This document shows positions 1 to 7,844 of a stretch of DNA of 64,000 nucleotides, in pieces; within the stretch, counting starts at the first letter, position 1, and the number at the start of each line of letters is the position of its first letter. The notes under the pieces were generated by a model. It was not told the origin of the DNA. It worked only from the letters and a program-made list of their open reading frames with translations, and ran no database searches. Both the position numbers and the translations under genes were made by a program. Source of the DNA: an uncultured Pelagibacteraceae bacterium (GTDB taxonomy: Bacteria; Pseudomonadota; Alphaproteobacteria; Pelagibacterales; Pelagibacteraceae); assembly GCA_902543485.1 (NCBI GenBank), contig CACBYP010000001.1, positions 186,001-250,000 of the forward strand, written 5' to 3'.

Positions 1-990
1 AATAGAACTGTTTCTGTTGCTCCAATGATGGACTGCACAGACAAACATGAAAGATTTTTCTTAAGACTAATTAGTAAAAACGTTCTTCTCTATACTGAAA
101 TGATTGTCTCAGAAGCTATTGATAGAGGAGATAAAAAGAAACTATTAGAATTTGATATGAGAGAAAAACCTGTTGCTCTGCAACTTGGTGGTTCTTCTCC
201 AAATCTATTAGGAAATGCAGCATATTTAGGTGAAGAATTTGGTTATGATGAAATAAATTTAAATTTAGGTTGTCCAAGTAAAAAAGTTCAGAAAAATAGA
301 TTTGGGGCTTGTTTAATTCAAGAACCTAATCTTGTTGCTGATTGTCTAAGTGAAATGATTTCAAAAACAATACTTCCTGTAACAGTTAAAACTAGAATTG
401 GATATGACAATGTTGATCAATACGAAGATTTATATAATTTTGTGAATATTTTAAAAGAAACAGGTGTTAAAACTTTTATAATCCATGCCAGAAAAGCAAT
501 GTTAGGAAAATTTACACCTAAACAAAATTTAAATATTCCCCCTTTGAAATATGAATATGTAAATAAATTAAAGAAAGATTTTCAAAATTTAGAAATAATA
601 ATAAATGGTGGCATAACTTCCACGGATCAAATTAAAGAACATTTAGATAATGTAGACGGTGTTATGATTGGAAGATCTATTTATCATTCCCCTTACATGT
701 TAGCAGATATTGAGAATCAAATTTTTAATAATAGTGAAGTTTTGACAAGACAAGAAGTTGTTGAGAAACTAATTGAGTATGTAAAAGAAGAAATTAAAAA
801 GGGAACAAGATTAAATCAAATCATGAGACATACTCTTGGTTTATTTCATGGACAAACCGGTTCAAGTTTTTGGAAAAGATATTTAAGTGAAAATATGTGT
901 GTAAGAGATGCCGATGTTAAGAAAATTGATCACATAATGGATAAAGTAAAATTTAATCCACAAAGTATATCGGCAGGTCAAATTGAATAA
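1..990 (+). CDS. dusA: tRNA-dihydrouridine(20/20a) synthase DusA (5' end cut by window)
   Basis: FMN-dependent enzyme that reduces uridine to dihydrouridine in the tRNA D-loop. The frame is open from base 1 and reads NRTVSVAPMMDCTDKH, matching the DusA N-terminal SVAPM.DWTD segment, so the true start lies upstream and the ORF-track ATG at 25 is internal. The family motif NLGCPSKKVQKNRFGACL carries the catalytic Cys (GACL). IHARKA and NGGI.....V..GVMIGR, the FMN/substrate strands, also fit. The visible length of about 329 residues is near full length for DusA. The stop overlaps the start of the next gene by 8 nt. The assignment to DusA rather than DusB/C rests on the SVAPM.D.TD.H start and the DusA-like C-terminal region (RH.LGLF.G..G...W). 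Confidence 0.93.
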   Translation, partial: NRTVSVAPMMDCTDKHERFFLRLISKNVLLYTEMIVSEAIDRGDKKKLLEFDMREKPVALQLGGSSPNLLGNAAYLGEEFGYDEINLNLGCPSKKVQKNRFGACLIQEPNLVADCLSEMISKTILPVTVKTRIGYDNVDQYEDLYNFVNILKETGVKTFIIHARKAMLGKFTPKQNLNIPPLKYEYVNKLKKDFQNLEIIINGGITSTDQIKEHLDNVDGVMIGRSIYHSPYMLADIENQIFNNSEVLTRQEVVEKLIEYVKEEIKKGTRLNQIMRHTLGLFHGQTGSSFWKRYLSENMCVRDADVKKIDHIMDKVKFNPQSISAGQIE

Positions 991-1816
991 TACTCTTTTA
1001 GAGATTAATAATATTTATTTTATTTTTTTAATGATGGCAGCTGCTGTCCCAGTTGGTTTTTTTGCAGGATTTTTTGGAATTGGTGGAGGATTAATTTCAG
1101 TTCCATTTTTATTTTTTGTATTTGAAGCATTTAATGTAGATAAAGATTATTTAATGCATTTATCTGTAGGGACAGCTTTCTCAATAACAATTTTAACAGC
1201 AACAGCTTCAGTATTAACTCATAGAAAATATAACGCTGTTGATTTTAATATAATTAAAAATTATGGAACATTTGTAATAATTGGGGTTTTCTCCGGAACA
1301 TTAATGGCAGCATTGATGAATACTAAAACTTTATTATTCTTTTTTTCTGCAGTTGTTTTCTTTTTTGGAGCTTACTTGTTGTTACAAAGTGAAAAGAAAA
1401 AAAAAAATAAGAAAAAATTTAATATTTTTCCAAGAATAATATTTGGATTTTTGTCAGGATTAATATCTGCTCCTATGGGCATAACAGGAGCTATGATGAA
1501 TGTTCCTATATTAAGATACTTTGGTTATCCTATTAACTTAGCGATAGGAAGCTCTGCAGCTATTGGATTTATAATAGCTTTATTTGGATCAATTGGATTT
1601 TTTACATCTGGTTTGATGTTGAAAGCTGATATCCCATTAAGCATAGGATTTATTAATATACCTGCATTTATAATATTTGTTCCAATAACAACATTCATGG
1701 CAAGGATCGGAGCAAAAACAGTTCAAGATCTAGACAGAGTTAAAACACAAAGATTATTTGGTGTTTTTCTGTATGTTATTGGTACTTTATTTTTATATAG
1801 ATTTTTAGTGACCTAG
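983..1816 (+). CDS. TauE/SafE-family membrane exporter (sulfite/sulfonate-type permease)
   Basis: A polytopic inner-membrane protein of 277 aa with about eight hydrophobic segments. It contains two TauE/SafE half-repeats: FFGIGGGLISVPFL near residue 32 and SGLISAPMGITGAMMNVPIL near residue 157. Family members are thought to export sulfite, sulfoacetate or other small organic anions, and the substrate cannot be read from sequence. The ORF uses a TTG start overlapping dusA by 8 nt. An in-frame ATG at 1031 (MMAAAVPVGFF) is a credible alternative start because it leaves all membrane segments intact. It is probably cotranscribed with dusA. Confidence is high for the family and low for the substrate. 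Confidence 0.85.
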   Translation: MNNTLLEINNIYFIFLMMAAAVPVGFFAGFFGIGGGLISVPFLFFVFEAFNVDKDYLMHLSVGTAFSITILTATASVLTHRKYNAVDFNIIKNYGTFVIIGVFSGTLMAALMNTKTLLFFFSAVVFFFGAYLLLQSEKKKKNKKKFNIFPRIIFGFLSGLISAPMGITGAMMNVPILRYFGYPINLAIGSSAAIGFIIALFGSIGFFTSGLMLKADIPLSIGFINIPAFIIFVPITTFMARIGAKTVQDLDRVKTQRLFGVFLYVIGTLFLYRFLVT

Positions 1817-1851
1817 GAGACGAGGTGGTTTCAGTCTCCCTCCGCCACCTC
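1816..1851. other. Two interlocking perfect inverted repeats in a convergent gap
   Basis: Reading + strand, GGAGAC (1816-1821) pairs perfectly with GTCTCC (1834-1839), and GAGGTGG (1822-1828) pairs perfectly with CCACCTC (1845-1851). The arms are interleaved (a-b-a'-b'), so the element can fold as either of two hairpins or, with fraying, as a pseudoknot. Its GC-richness stands out sharply from the surroundings. It begins in the exporter stop codon and lies in the gap facing the convergent mutase gene, so a bidirectional 3'-end or terminator role is possible. The nearest T-run is about 25 nt downstream. The tail TCTCCCTCCGCCACCTC also resembles a tRNA or tmRNA 3' end. Confidence 0.55.
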
Positions 1852-1904
1852 AACTACATATTAATCGATTCTCTAATTTTTTCTTAACTCTTTATAGTTG
1901 AATT

Positions 1905-3359
1905 TTAAATTTTTTGATCATAATCCCCAACTTTACCAGTTTGTTGAAGGAGATTATCAATAAAGTCAAAAATCTTCTTTTTTCTATCTTCGGAGGTTGG
2001 ACTTTCGGTAACTACAACTAAAGAGGGTTTATTAGAAGATGCTCTTATTAATCCCCAAGACCCATCATCAAAAGAAAATCTTACTCCATTAACAGTTAAT
2101 ATTTCTCTAATTTCTTGATCATCTACTTTAGTTTTGTTTTCTTTAATGTTTGTTATTTCTTTAATTAAATTCTTAACTACTTCATATTTTTCACTGTCTT
2201 TACAATAAGGAGCCATAGTCGGACTTTGATAAGTTGTTGGTAATTCATCAAGTATTTCACTAATTTTTTTGTTATTTTTATCGAGAAGCTTACAGACCTG
2301 TATTGCCGAATTAATTCCATCATCATAGCCATATCCCAAAGGTTTATTAAAAAAGAAATGACCACTTTTTTCAAATCCCGCTAAAGCGTTATCGGTATTT
2401 ACCTTTCTTTTGATATGGGAATGACCAGTTTTCCAATAAATTGTTTCACATTCATTCTCATTTAATATTTTGTCATTGGAATAAAGTCCTGTCGATTTTA
2501 CATCAACAATAAATTTACTTTTTTTGTAATCTTTTGAAAGATTTCTTGCAATTAATAGTCCAATTTTATCTGAAAAGATTTCATTACCATTATCATCGAT
2601 AACCCCAACTCTATCTCCATCTCCATCAAAACCAAATCCAATATCAGCATTATTTTCTTTAACAGCTTTTGAAATTGCATGTAGCATTTCCAAATCTTCA
2701 GGATTAGGATTATATTTTGGAAAAGTCCAATCTAGGTTACAATCAAGTTCAATGACTTCGCACCCAATACCTCTTAAAATTTCTGGTGCGAATATTCCAG
2801 CTGTTCCATTTCCACAAGCAACTACTGCTTTAATTTTTTTATTTAATGGATTTTTTGTTATCAAATCATTTTTATAAACATCCTGAAAATCATCAATTTT
2901 TTTTACATTGCCTTCACCATTAATAAATTTTTGATTTAGAGTAATATCTTTTAGTTCTTTCATTTCTTCAGGTGCATGAGTTAATCCTTTTTTGATGCCC
3001 ATTTTTACACCTGTCCAACCATTTTCATTATGACTAGCTGTAACCATTGCAATTGCATCTGAGTCTAAATTAAATTGTGCGAAGTAAACCATAGGAGATA
3101 AGGATAATCCTATATCTTCGATTTTGCATCCAGTTGAAACTAAACCCTCTTTTAATTTTTCTTTGATATGTTCGCTGTAAGATCTGTAATCTTGGCCAAT
3201 TATAATTCTAGGATTATTTTTTTTTGTATGATTAATTATTTGAGTACCTAGACCTTTACCGAGTTGAACGATTCCATCATCATCTATGTCTTTTTCGTAT
3301 ACCCATCGTGCGTCATATTCCCGAAAACCGTAGGGATCAATTTTTCCCGAATTATTCAT
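1905..3359 (-). CDS. Phosphomannomutase/phosphoglucomutase
   Basis: An alpha-D-phosphohexomutase of 484 aa that interconverts hexose-1- and hexose-6-phosphates for surface-sugar and storage metabolism. The phosphoserine loop is TASHNENGWTGVKMG (Ser about 109), the Mg-binding loop is DGDGDR (about 245-250), and the sugar-binding motif EKSGH is near 330. The C-terminal phosphate-binding domain ends with a SFDDGSWGLIRASSNKP segment. This is the four-domain bacterial PMM/PGM (ManB/AlgC) type. Which sugar is preferred cannot be told. The gene stands alone, divergent from nrdA and convergent with the exporter. Confidence 0.9.
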   Translation of the reverse strand: MNNSGKIDPYGFREYDARWVYEKDIDDDGIVQLGKGLGTQIINHTKKNNPRIIIGQDYRSYSEHIKEKLKEGLVSTGCKIEDIGLSLSPMVYFAQFNLDSDAIAMVTASHNENGWTGVKMGIKKGLTHAPEEMKELKDITLNQKFINGEGNVKKIDDFQDVYKNDLITKNPLNKKIKAVVACGNGTAGIFAPEILRGIGCEVIELDCNLDWTFPKYNPNPEDLEMLHAISKAVKENNADIGFGFDGDGDRVGVIDDNGNEIFSDKIGLLIARNLSKDYKKSKFIVDVKSTGLYSNDKILNENECETIYWKTGHSHIKRKVNTDNALAGFEKSGHFFFNKPLGYGYDDGINSAIQVCKLLDKNNKKISEILDELPTTYQSPTMAPYCKDSEKYEVVKNLIKEITNIKENKTKVDDQEIREILTVNGVRFSFDDGSWGLIRASSNKPSLVVVTESPTSEDRKKKIFDFIDNLLQQTGKVGDYDQKI

Positions 3360-3433
3360 GTGGATATATGTACATTTTTTTAAAATTTTTATTGATAAAT
3401 ATTTAATAAGTTCTATAAATGTTCTATTGATTT

Positions 3434-3480
3434 ACAATTTATATAGTATATCAGGTAAATCTACACACTATATCTAGTAA
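3434..3480. promoter_or_regulatory. Pair of NrdR-like boxes upstream of nrdAB
   Basis: Box 1 is acaatttatatagtat (3434-3449) and box 2 is acactatatctagtaa (3465-3480). Each matches the published NrdR box consensus ACACWATATATWGTGT at about 13 of 16 positions. Their starts are 31 bp apart, which is three helical turns and the spacing known for NrdR operators. They lie 40-90 bp before nrdA. NrdR represses ribonucleotide reductase genes when dATP/ATP is bound. The nrdR gene itself is not in this window. Confidence 0.75.
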
Positions 3481-3495
3481 TTTACTAGATTTTTT
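3472..3495 (+). promoter_or_regulatory. Perfect 9-bp palindrome plus T-tract, overlapping NrdR box 2
   Basis: ATCTAGTAA (3472-3480) and TTACTAGAT (3482-3490) form a perfect inverted repeat around one base, followed directly by TTTTT. As RNA it is an eight-pair stem with a three-base loop and a U-tract, which is terminator-like. As DNA it is an operator-like dyad sharing bases with NrdR box 2. The likely -10 element TATAAA lies downstream at 3498-3503, so transcription from there would not include the hairpin. Both readings remain open. Confidence 0.5.
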
Positions 3496-3497
3496 AG

Positions 3498-3516
3498 TAT
3501 AAAGATAAAAAGGGAG
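3498..3516 (+). promoter_or_regulatory. nrdA -10 element and ribosome-binding site
   Basis: TATAAA at 3498-3503 fits a -10 hexamer. Its -35 would fall within NrdR box 2, where no good hexamer is visible, consistent with a regulated promoter. GGGAG at 3512-3516 lies 4 nt before the nrdA ATG and is one of the better Shine-Dalgarno sequences in this window. The predicted leader is only about 11 nt. Confidence 0.45.
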
Positions 3517-3520
3517 TTTA

Positions 3521-5458
3521 ATGAACAAAATATTGTCTCAGGCGATCAGGAAAGCTGTCTCTGATTATAAACCAGCGGAAAAAATCAGCAATAATGACAA
3601 AAGACCAGACTTATTTTCACTAAATAACAACACAGAGTTGTTTCAAAATTCTAAAGGGATAACTATTAAAATAGATAGATCTAGAGACAATAATTTAACA
3701 GATTTTGGAAGAGCAACACTAAGTGATAGATACCTTGGAGAAAACGAGTCTTTCCAAGATTTATTTGCAAGAGTTGCGAGTCATTATGCAGATGACAACT
3801 TACACGCGCAAAGACTTTACAACTACATAAGTAACTTATGGTTTATGCCAGCAACACCAGTTTTATCAAATGGTGGGACAAAAAGAGGTTTACCAATTTC
3901 TTGTTTCTTAAATGAAGCAGGGGATAGCTTAACAGGAATATTAGATCTATGGAGTGAAAATGTTTGGTTAGCTGCTAAAGGTGGAGGTATTGGAAGTTAC
4001 TGGGGTAACTTAAGATCTATCGGAGAAAAAATTGGAAGAGTTGGAAAAACTTCAGGAATAATTCCTTTTATAAAAGTTATGGACTCTTTGACAATGGCGA
4101 TCAGTCAAGGCTCTTTAAGAAGAGGATCTGCAGCTTGTTATCTTCCAATTGATCATCCAGAGATAGAAGAATTTATTGAAATGAGAAGACCAACAGGTGG
4201 TGATCCAAATAGAAGATCATTAAATTTACACCACGGTGTTTTAGTTTCAGATGCATTTATGAGAGCTGTTGAGTTAGATGAACAATGGGCACTAAAAAGT
4301 CCAAAAGATCAATCAGTACAAGCAACTGTTTCTGCAAGAAATTTATGGATCAGATTATTAACTGCAAGAATTGAAACTGGAGAACCTTATATTATTTTCA
4401 TTGATACAGTTAATAGAATGATACCTCAACATCATAAGCTTGCTGGTTTAACTGTTAAGACATCTAACTTATGTAGCGAAATAACTTTACCAACAGGAAT
4501 TGATAAAGAGGGTAGAGATAGAACGGCGGTGTGTTGTTTATCATCTTTAAATTTAGAAACTTACGATGAATGGAAAGACGATGAAAACTTCGTTCCAGAC
4601 GTAATGAGATTTTTAGATAATGTATTAACGGACTTTACTGAAAAAGCACCCGAGTCATTTAGTGATGCAGTTTATTCAGCATTAAAAGAAAGAAGTGTTG
4701 GTCTAGGTGTTATGGGACTTCATTCATTCTTCCAACAAAAAATGATTCCTTTCGAGTCTGTGATGAGTAAAGTTTGGAATAAAAAAATATTTGAAAGCAT
4801 CCAAAAACAAGTTGATCAAGCTTCAAAAGATTTGGCCGATGAAAGAGGTGCATGTCCAGATGCTGCTGATTATGGTATTAATGAAAGATTTTCAAATAAA
4901 ACTGCAATAGCTCCTACTGCTTCGATTTCAATTATTTGTGGAGGAACATCTCCAGGTGTAGAACCAATTGCTGCAAATAGTTATACACATAAAACTTTGT
5001 CTGGATCATTTAATGTTAGAAATAAATATCTAAGTAAATTATTAGAGAAACACGGTAAAAATGATGATGAAACATGGTCAAGTATCACGACCAATCAAGG
5101 ATCAGTTTCTCATCTAGATTTTTTAACACAACAAGAAAGGGACGTGTTTAAAACTGCTTTTGAGTTAGACCAGAAATGGATTGTGGAATTAGGTGCGGAT
5201 AGAACTCCTCATATTTCACAAGCACAATCAATAAACATATTTATACCTGCAGATATTCATAAAAGGGACTTACACCAAATCCATTTCCAAGCTTGGAAAA
5301 AAGGATTGAAGAGCCTTTATTACTGCAGATCTAAATCAATACAAAGAGCGGAAAACGTAAACGATGCAAATTCTACAGATGTAACTGCAAATGTTTACAA
5401 ATCTAAGAAACAAGAAAATCAACAACCAGAATATGAGGAGTGTTTATCATGTCAGTAG
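3521..5458 (+). CDS. nrdA: Ribonucleoside-diphosphate reductase, alpha (catalytic) subunit
   Basis: Large subunit of class I ribonucleotide reductase, 645 aa, which makes deoxyribonucleotides together with NrdB. The active-site motif NLCSE (about 316-320) holds the thiyl-radical Cys. The redox Cys partners are in PISCFLN (about 128) and CCLSSLN (about 345). The C-terminal tail ECLSCQ supplies a CxxC pair for re-reduction. At 645 aa it is about 115 residues shorter than E. coli NrdA, and the N-terminus shows no ATP-cone domain, so the usual dATP activity-control site appears absent. The last 10 nt overlap nrdB. Upstream NrdR boxes suggest dATP-dependent transcriptional control instead. Confidence 0.96.
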   Translation: MNKILSQAIRKAVSDYKPAEKISNNDKRPDLFSLNNNTELFQNSKGITIKIDRSRDNNLTDFGRATLSDRYLGENESFQDLFARVASHYADDNLHAQRLYNYISNLWFMPATPVLSNGGTKRGLPISCFLNEAGDSLTGILDLWSENVWLAAKGGGIGSYWGNLRSIGEKIGRVGKTSGIIPFIKVMDSLTMAISQGSLRRGSAACYLPIDHPEIEEFIEMRRPTGGDPNRRSLNLHHGVLVSDAFMRAVELDEQWALKSPKDQSVQATVSARNLWIRLLTARIETGEPYIIFIDTVNRMIPQHHKLAGLTVKTSNLCSEITLPTGIDKEGRDRTAVCCLSSLNLETYDEWKDDENFVPDVMRFLDNVLTDFTEKAPESFSDAVYSALKERSVGLGVMGLHSFFQQKMIPFESVMSKVWNKKIFESIQKQVDQASKDLADERGACPDAADYGINERFSNKTAIAPTASISIICGGTSPGVEPIAANSYTHKTLSGSFNVRNKYLSKLLEKHGKNDDETWSSITTNQGSVSHLDFLTQQERDVFKTAFELDQKWIVELGADRTPHISQAQSINIFIPADIHKRDLHQIHFQAWKKGLKSLYYCRSKSIQRAENVNDANSTDVTANVYKSKKQENQQPEYEECLSCQ

Positions 5459-6462
5459 AAAATCTAAAAGATACAAAACAAAAAATTATAGAGCCAAAAA
5501 AAATGGGTCTGTTAGTTGAGAACCCAGTTTATAAACCATTCAGATATCCATGGTGTTATGATGCTTGGTTAACTCAACAAAGAATCCATTGGTTACCAGA
5601 GGAAGTACCACTTGGTGATGATGTTAGAGATTGGCAAAAAAATCTTTCTGAGTCAGAAAAAAATTTATTAACTCAAATTTTTAGATTTTTTACTCAAGCA
5701 GATGTTGAAGTTAACAACTGCTACCTAAGACACTATACAACCGTATTTAAACCAACAGAAGTTTTAATGATGATGACAGCTTTTGCTTCTATGGAGACAG
5801 TCCATGTAGCAGCTTATTCACATCTATTAGATACTATTGGAATGCCAGAATCTGAATACTCTGCTTTTATGAAATACAAAGAGATGAAAGATAAGTATGA
5901 TTACATGCAAAATTTTAATGTAAACTCAAAAGAAGATATCGCAAAAACTGTTGCAGTATTTAGTGCCTTTACAGAAGGACTTCAGTTATTTGCAAGTTTT
6001 GCAATTTTGTTAAACTTCCCAAGACACAACAAGCTCAAAGGAATGGGTCAGATAGTTACTTGGTCAGTAAGAGATGAAACTCTTCATTGTAATTCTATGA
6101 TTAGAATCTTTAAAGAGTTCATTAAAGAAAATCCTGAGATTTGGACACCAAAACTTAAAAAAGAACTTTATGAAGCTTGCAGAACTATAATTGAACATGA
6201 AGATGCATTTATTGATCTAGCTTTTGAAATGGGTCCAATGCAAGGTTTAACTGCTCAAGAAGTTAAAGATTACATTAGGTTCATTGGTAATAGAAGATTA
6301 ACTCAGTTAGGTCTTGAGCCGATATATGATGTTCAAAAAAATCCATTAACATGGTTAGACACTATGTTAAATGCGGTAGAGCATATGAACTTCTTTGAAG
6401 GCAGAGCCACTGAATATTCAAAAGCATCTACACAAGGTAACTGGATAGACGCTTTCTCCTAG
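5449..6462 (+). CDS. nrdB: Ribonucleoside-diphosphate reductase, beta (radical-generating) subunit
   Basis: Small ferritin-like subunit of class I ribonucleotide reductase, 337 aa. The metal ligands and radical site are visible: METVHVAAYSHL aligns with E. coli E115xxH118xxxY122, so the tyrosyl-radical residue is present, and DETLHC supplies the later Glu/His ligands. The track begins at a GTG (5440), but that codon overlaps the ribosome-binding site GAGGAG (5435-5440). The ATG at 5449, 8 nt after that site, is the better start. It overlaps the nrdA end by 10 nt, indicating translational coupling of the two subunits. Confidence 0.95.
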   Translation: MSVENLKDTKQKIIEPKKMGLLVENPVYKPFRYPWCYDAWLTQQRIHWLPEEVPLGDDVRDWQKNLSESEKNLLTQIFRFFTQADVEVNNCYLRHYTTVFKPTEVLMMMTAFASMETVHVAAYSHLLDTIGMPESEYSAFMKYKEMKDKYDYMQNFNVNSKEDIAKTVAVFSAFTEGLQLFASFAILLNFPRHNKLKGMGQIVTWSVRDETLHCNSMIRIFKEFIKENPEIWTPKLKKELYEACRTIIEHEDAFIDLAFEMGPMQGLTAQEVKDYIRFIGNRRLTQLGLEPIYDVQKNPLTWLDTMLNAVEHMNFFEGRATEYSKASTQGNWIDAFS

Positions 6463-6468
6463 GATTAA

Positions 6469-6717
6469 GTGATAGTAAGTCCCTGTATAAGTATTTGTAA
6501 GACCGATCCAGTATCAGGTCTATGCTATGGATGTGGAAGATCTGATGAAGAAAAAAAAATCTGGAAAGATCCTAAAACAACTGATGATTGGAAAAACAAC
6601 AATCTAAAAGAAATTGAAAACAGACTTTCAGGTTGGCAGTTAGAGAGCTTTAAAATGTCTTACAAAAACAAAATTGAAAAAGGTGTCTCTTTGTATAAAG
6701 AAAAGCAAATTAAATAA
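6469..6717 (+). CDS. DUF1289 small cysteine-rich protein
   Basis: An 82-aa protein with the DUF1289 signature: PCISICKTDPVSGLCYGCGRSDEEKKIW. Its four conserved cysteines are spaced as in members suggested to bind an Fe-S cluster or metal. It starts with GTG 6 nt after the nrdB stop, so it is probably the third gene of the nrd transcript. The biological role of the family is not established, and its place behind nrdB may be only operon economy. Confidence 0.8.
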   Translation: MIVSPCISICKTDPVSGLCYGCGRSDEEKKIWKDPKTTDDWKNNNLKEIENRLSGWQLESFKMSYKNKIEKGVSLYKEKQIK

Positions 6718-6719
6718 TA

Positions 6720-7844
6720 TTACCTTTGATTTAGAAGCATTACTTTTCTGTATTTACTACCTTTGTATTTAGCCAATGGTCTTATTAATTTATTAGATGA
6801 ATGTTGTTCCATTATGTGAGCCGACCAACCAGTAATCCTTGAAATTACAAATATTGGTGTAAAGAAATCTGTATCAAAACCCATTAGATGATAGGTTGGT
6901 CCTGTTGGATAATCTACGTTGGGATGAATATTCTTTTTACTGATCATTACTTTTTCAACGATGTCATAAATCTTTAAAAACTTTTTATCTTTTTTAATCT
7001 TAGCAACTTTTTTAAAATACTCTTTCATGGTTGGAACTCTAGAGTCTCCACTTTTATAAACTCTGTGCCCAAACCCCATCACAACCTCTTTTTTCTTTAA
7101 TGCATTATTTATCCATTTTAAGGCATTCTCAGGTTTTTTGATTTTATTCATCATATGCATAACTTCCTCATTGGCTCCACCATGTAATGGTCCTTTTAAG
7201 CTAGCTATAGCACCTGTTATTGCTCCATGAATATCAGATAAACTACTTGTTATTGTTCTAGCAGTAAAAGTTGATACGTTAAAACTGTGTTCTGCGTATA
7301 AAATTAAAGATACATCAAACGCTTTTACAATTTCCTTTTGAGGTACTTTTCCAAAACACATATAGAAAAAGTTTTCTGCGAAAGTTAATTCTTTTTTTGG
7401 TTTAATAATCTTTTTACCTTTTCTAATTCTATAAAACGCTGCTAAAGCGGTTGGAGTTTTAGCTAAAATTCTTAACGCTTTTCTCGTATTTGCTTCCTGA
7501 GAATTGTCTGTAGTTTCTTTATCTTCTAATCCCATTACACTAACTGCTGTTCGAGCAACATCCATAGGATGAGATTTTTTTGGCATGTGTTTAATTATTT
7601 CGTAAAGATTTTTCGACAAATCTCTGTGTCCTCTTTCAATTTTTTCAAATTGTCTTAGTTCAATACTATTTGGCAAATCACCTTTTAAAATAAGATATGC
7701 AGCTTCTTCAAATCTACAAAATTCACACAGATCTTGAACAGCATAACCCCTATAGGTTAATGAGTTAATCTCAGGCATAACTTTAGAAACTTCTGTTTCA
7801 TCAACAACAATTCCTAATAAACCTTTTTTTACTTCTTCACTCAT
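6720..7844 (-). CDS. prpC: 2-methylcitrate synthase (citrate synthase family)
   Basis: Condenses propionyl-CoA with oxaloacetate, the entry step of the methylcitrate cycle. The 374-aa type II citrate-synthase fold shows the active-site segments LKGPLHGGANEEVM, VMGFGHRVYKSGDSR and a C-terminal IMEQHSSNKLIRP. Sequence alone does not cleanly separate citrate from methylcitrate synthases. The call rests on the adjacent prpB and prpD and the shorter PrpC-like length. The start overlaps the prpB stop by one base (TAATG). Last gene of the gph-prpD-prpB-prpC run. Confidence 0.9.
   Translation of the reverse strand: MSEEVKKGLLGIVVDETEVSKVMPEINSLTYRGYAVQDLCEFCRFEEAAYLILKGDLPNSIELRQFEKIERGHRDLSKNLYEIIKHMPKKSHPMDVARTAVSVMGLEDKETTDNSQEANTRKALRILAKTPTALAAFYRIRKGKKIIKPKKELTFAENFFYMCFGKVPQKEIVKAFDVSLILYAEHSFNVSTFTARTITSSLSDIHGAITGAIASLKGPLHGGANEEVMHMMNKIKKPENALKWINNALKKKEVVMGFGHRVYKSGDSRVPTMKEYFKKVAKIKKDKKFLKIYDIVEKVMISKKNIHPNVDYPTGPTYHLMGFDTDFFTPIFVISRITGWSAHIMEQHSSNKLIRPLAKYKGSKYRKVMLLNQR

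Noticed and set aside
1816-1860. tmRNA or tRNA gene at the exporter 3' end, suggested by TCTCCCTCCGCCACCTC
   Set aside because: No T-loop of the TTCRANY type, no CCA, no D- or anticodon arm, and the upstream bases are exporter coding sequence. Kept only as a possible remnant.
3472-3495. True intrinsic terminator before nrdA
   Set aside because: The stem is AT-rich and the likely -10 is downstream; an operator role is at least as likely, so it is listed as regulatory only.
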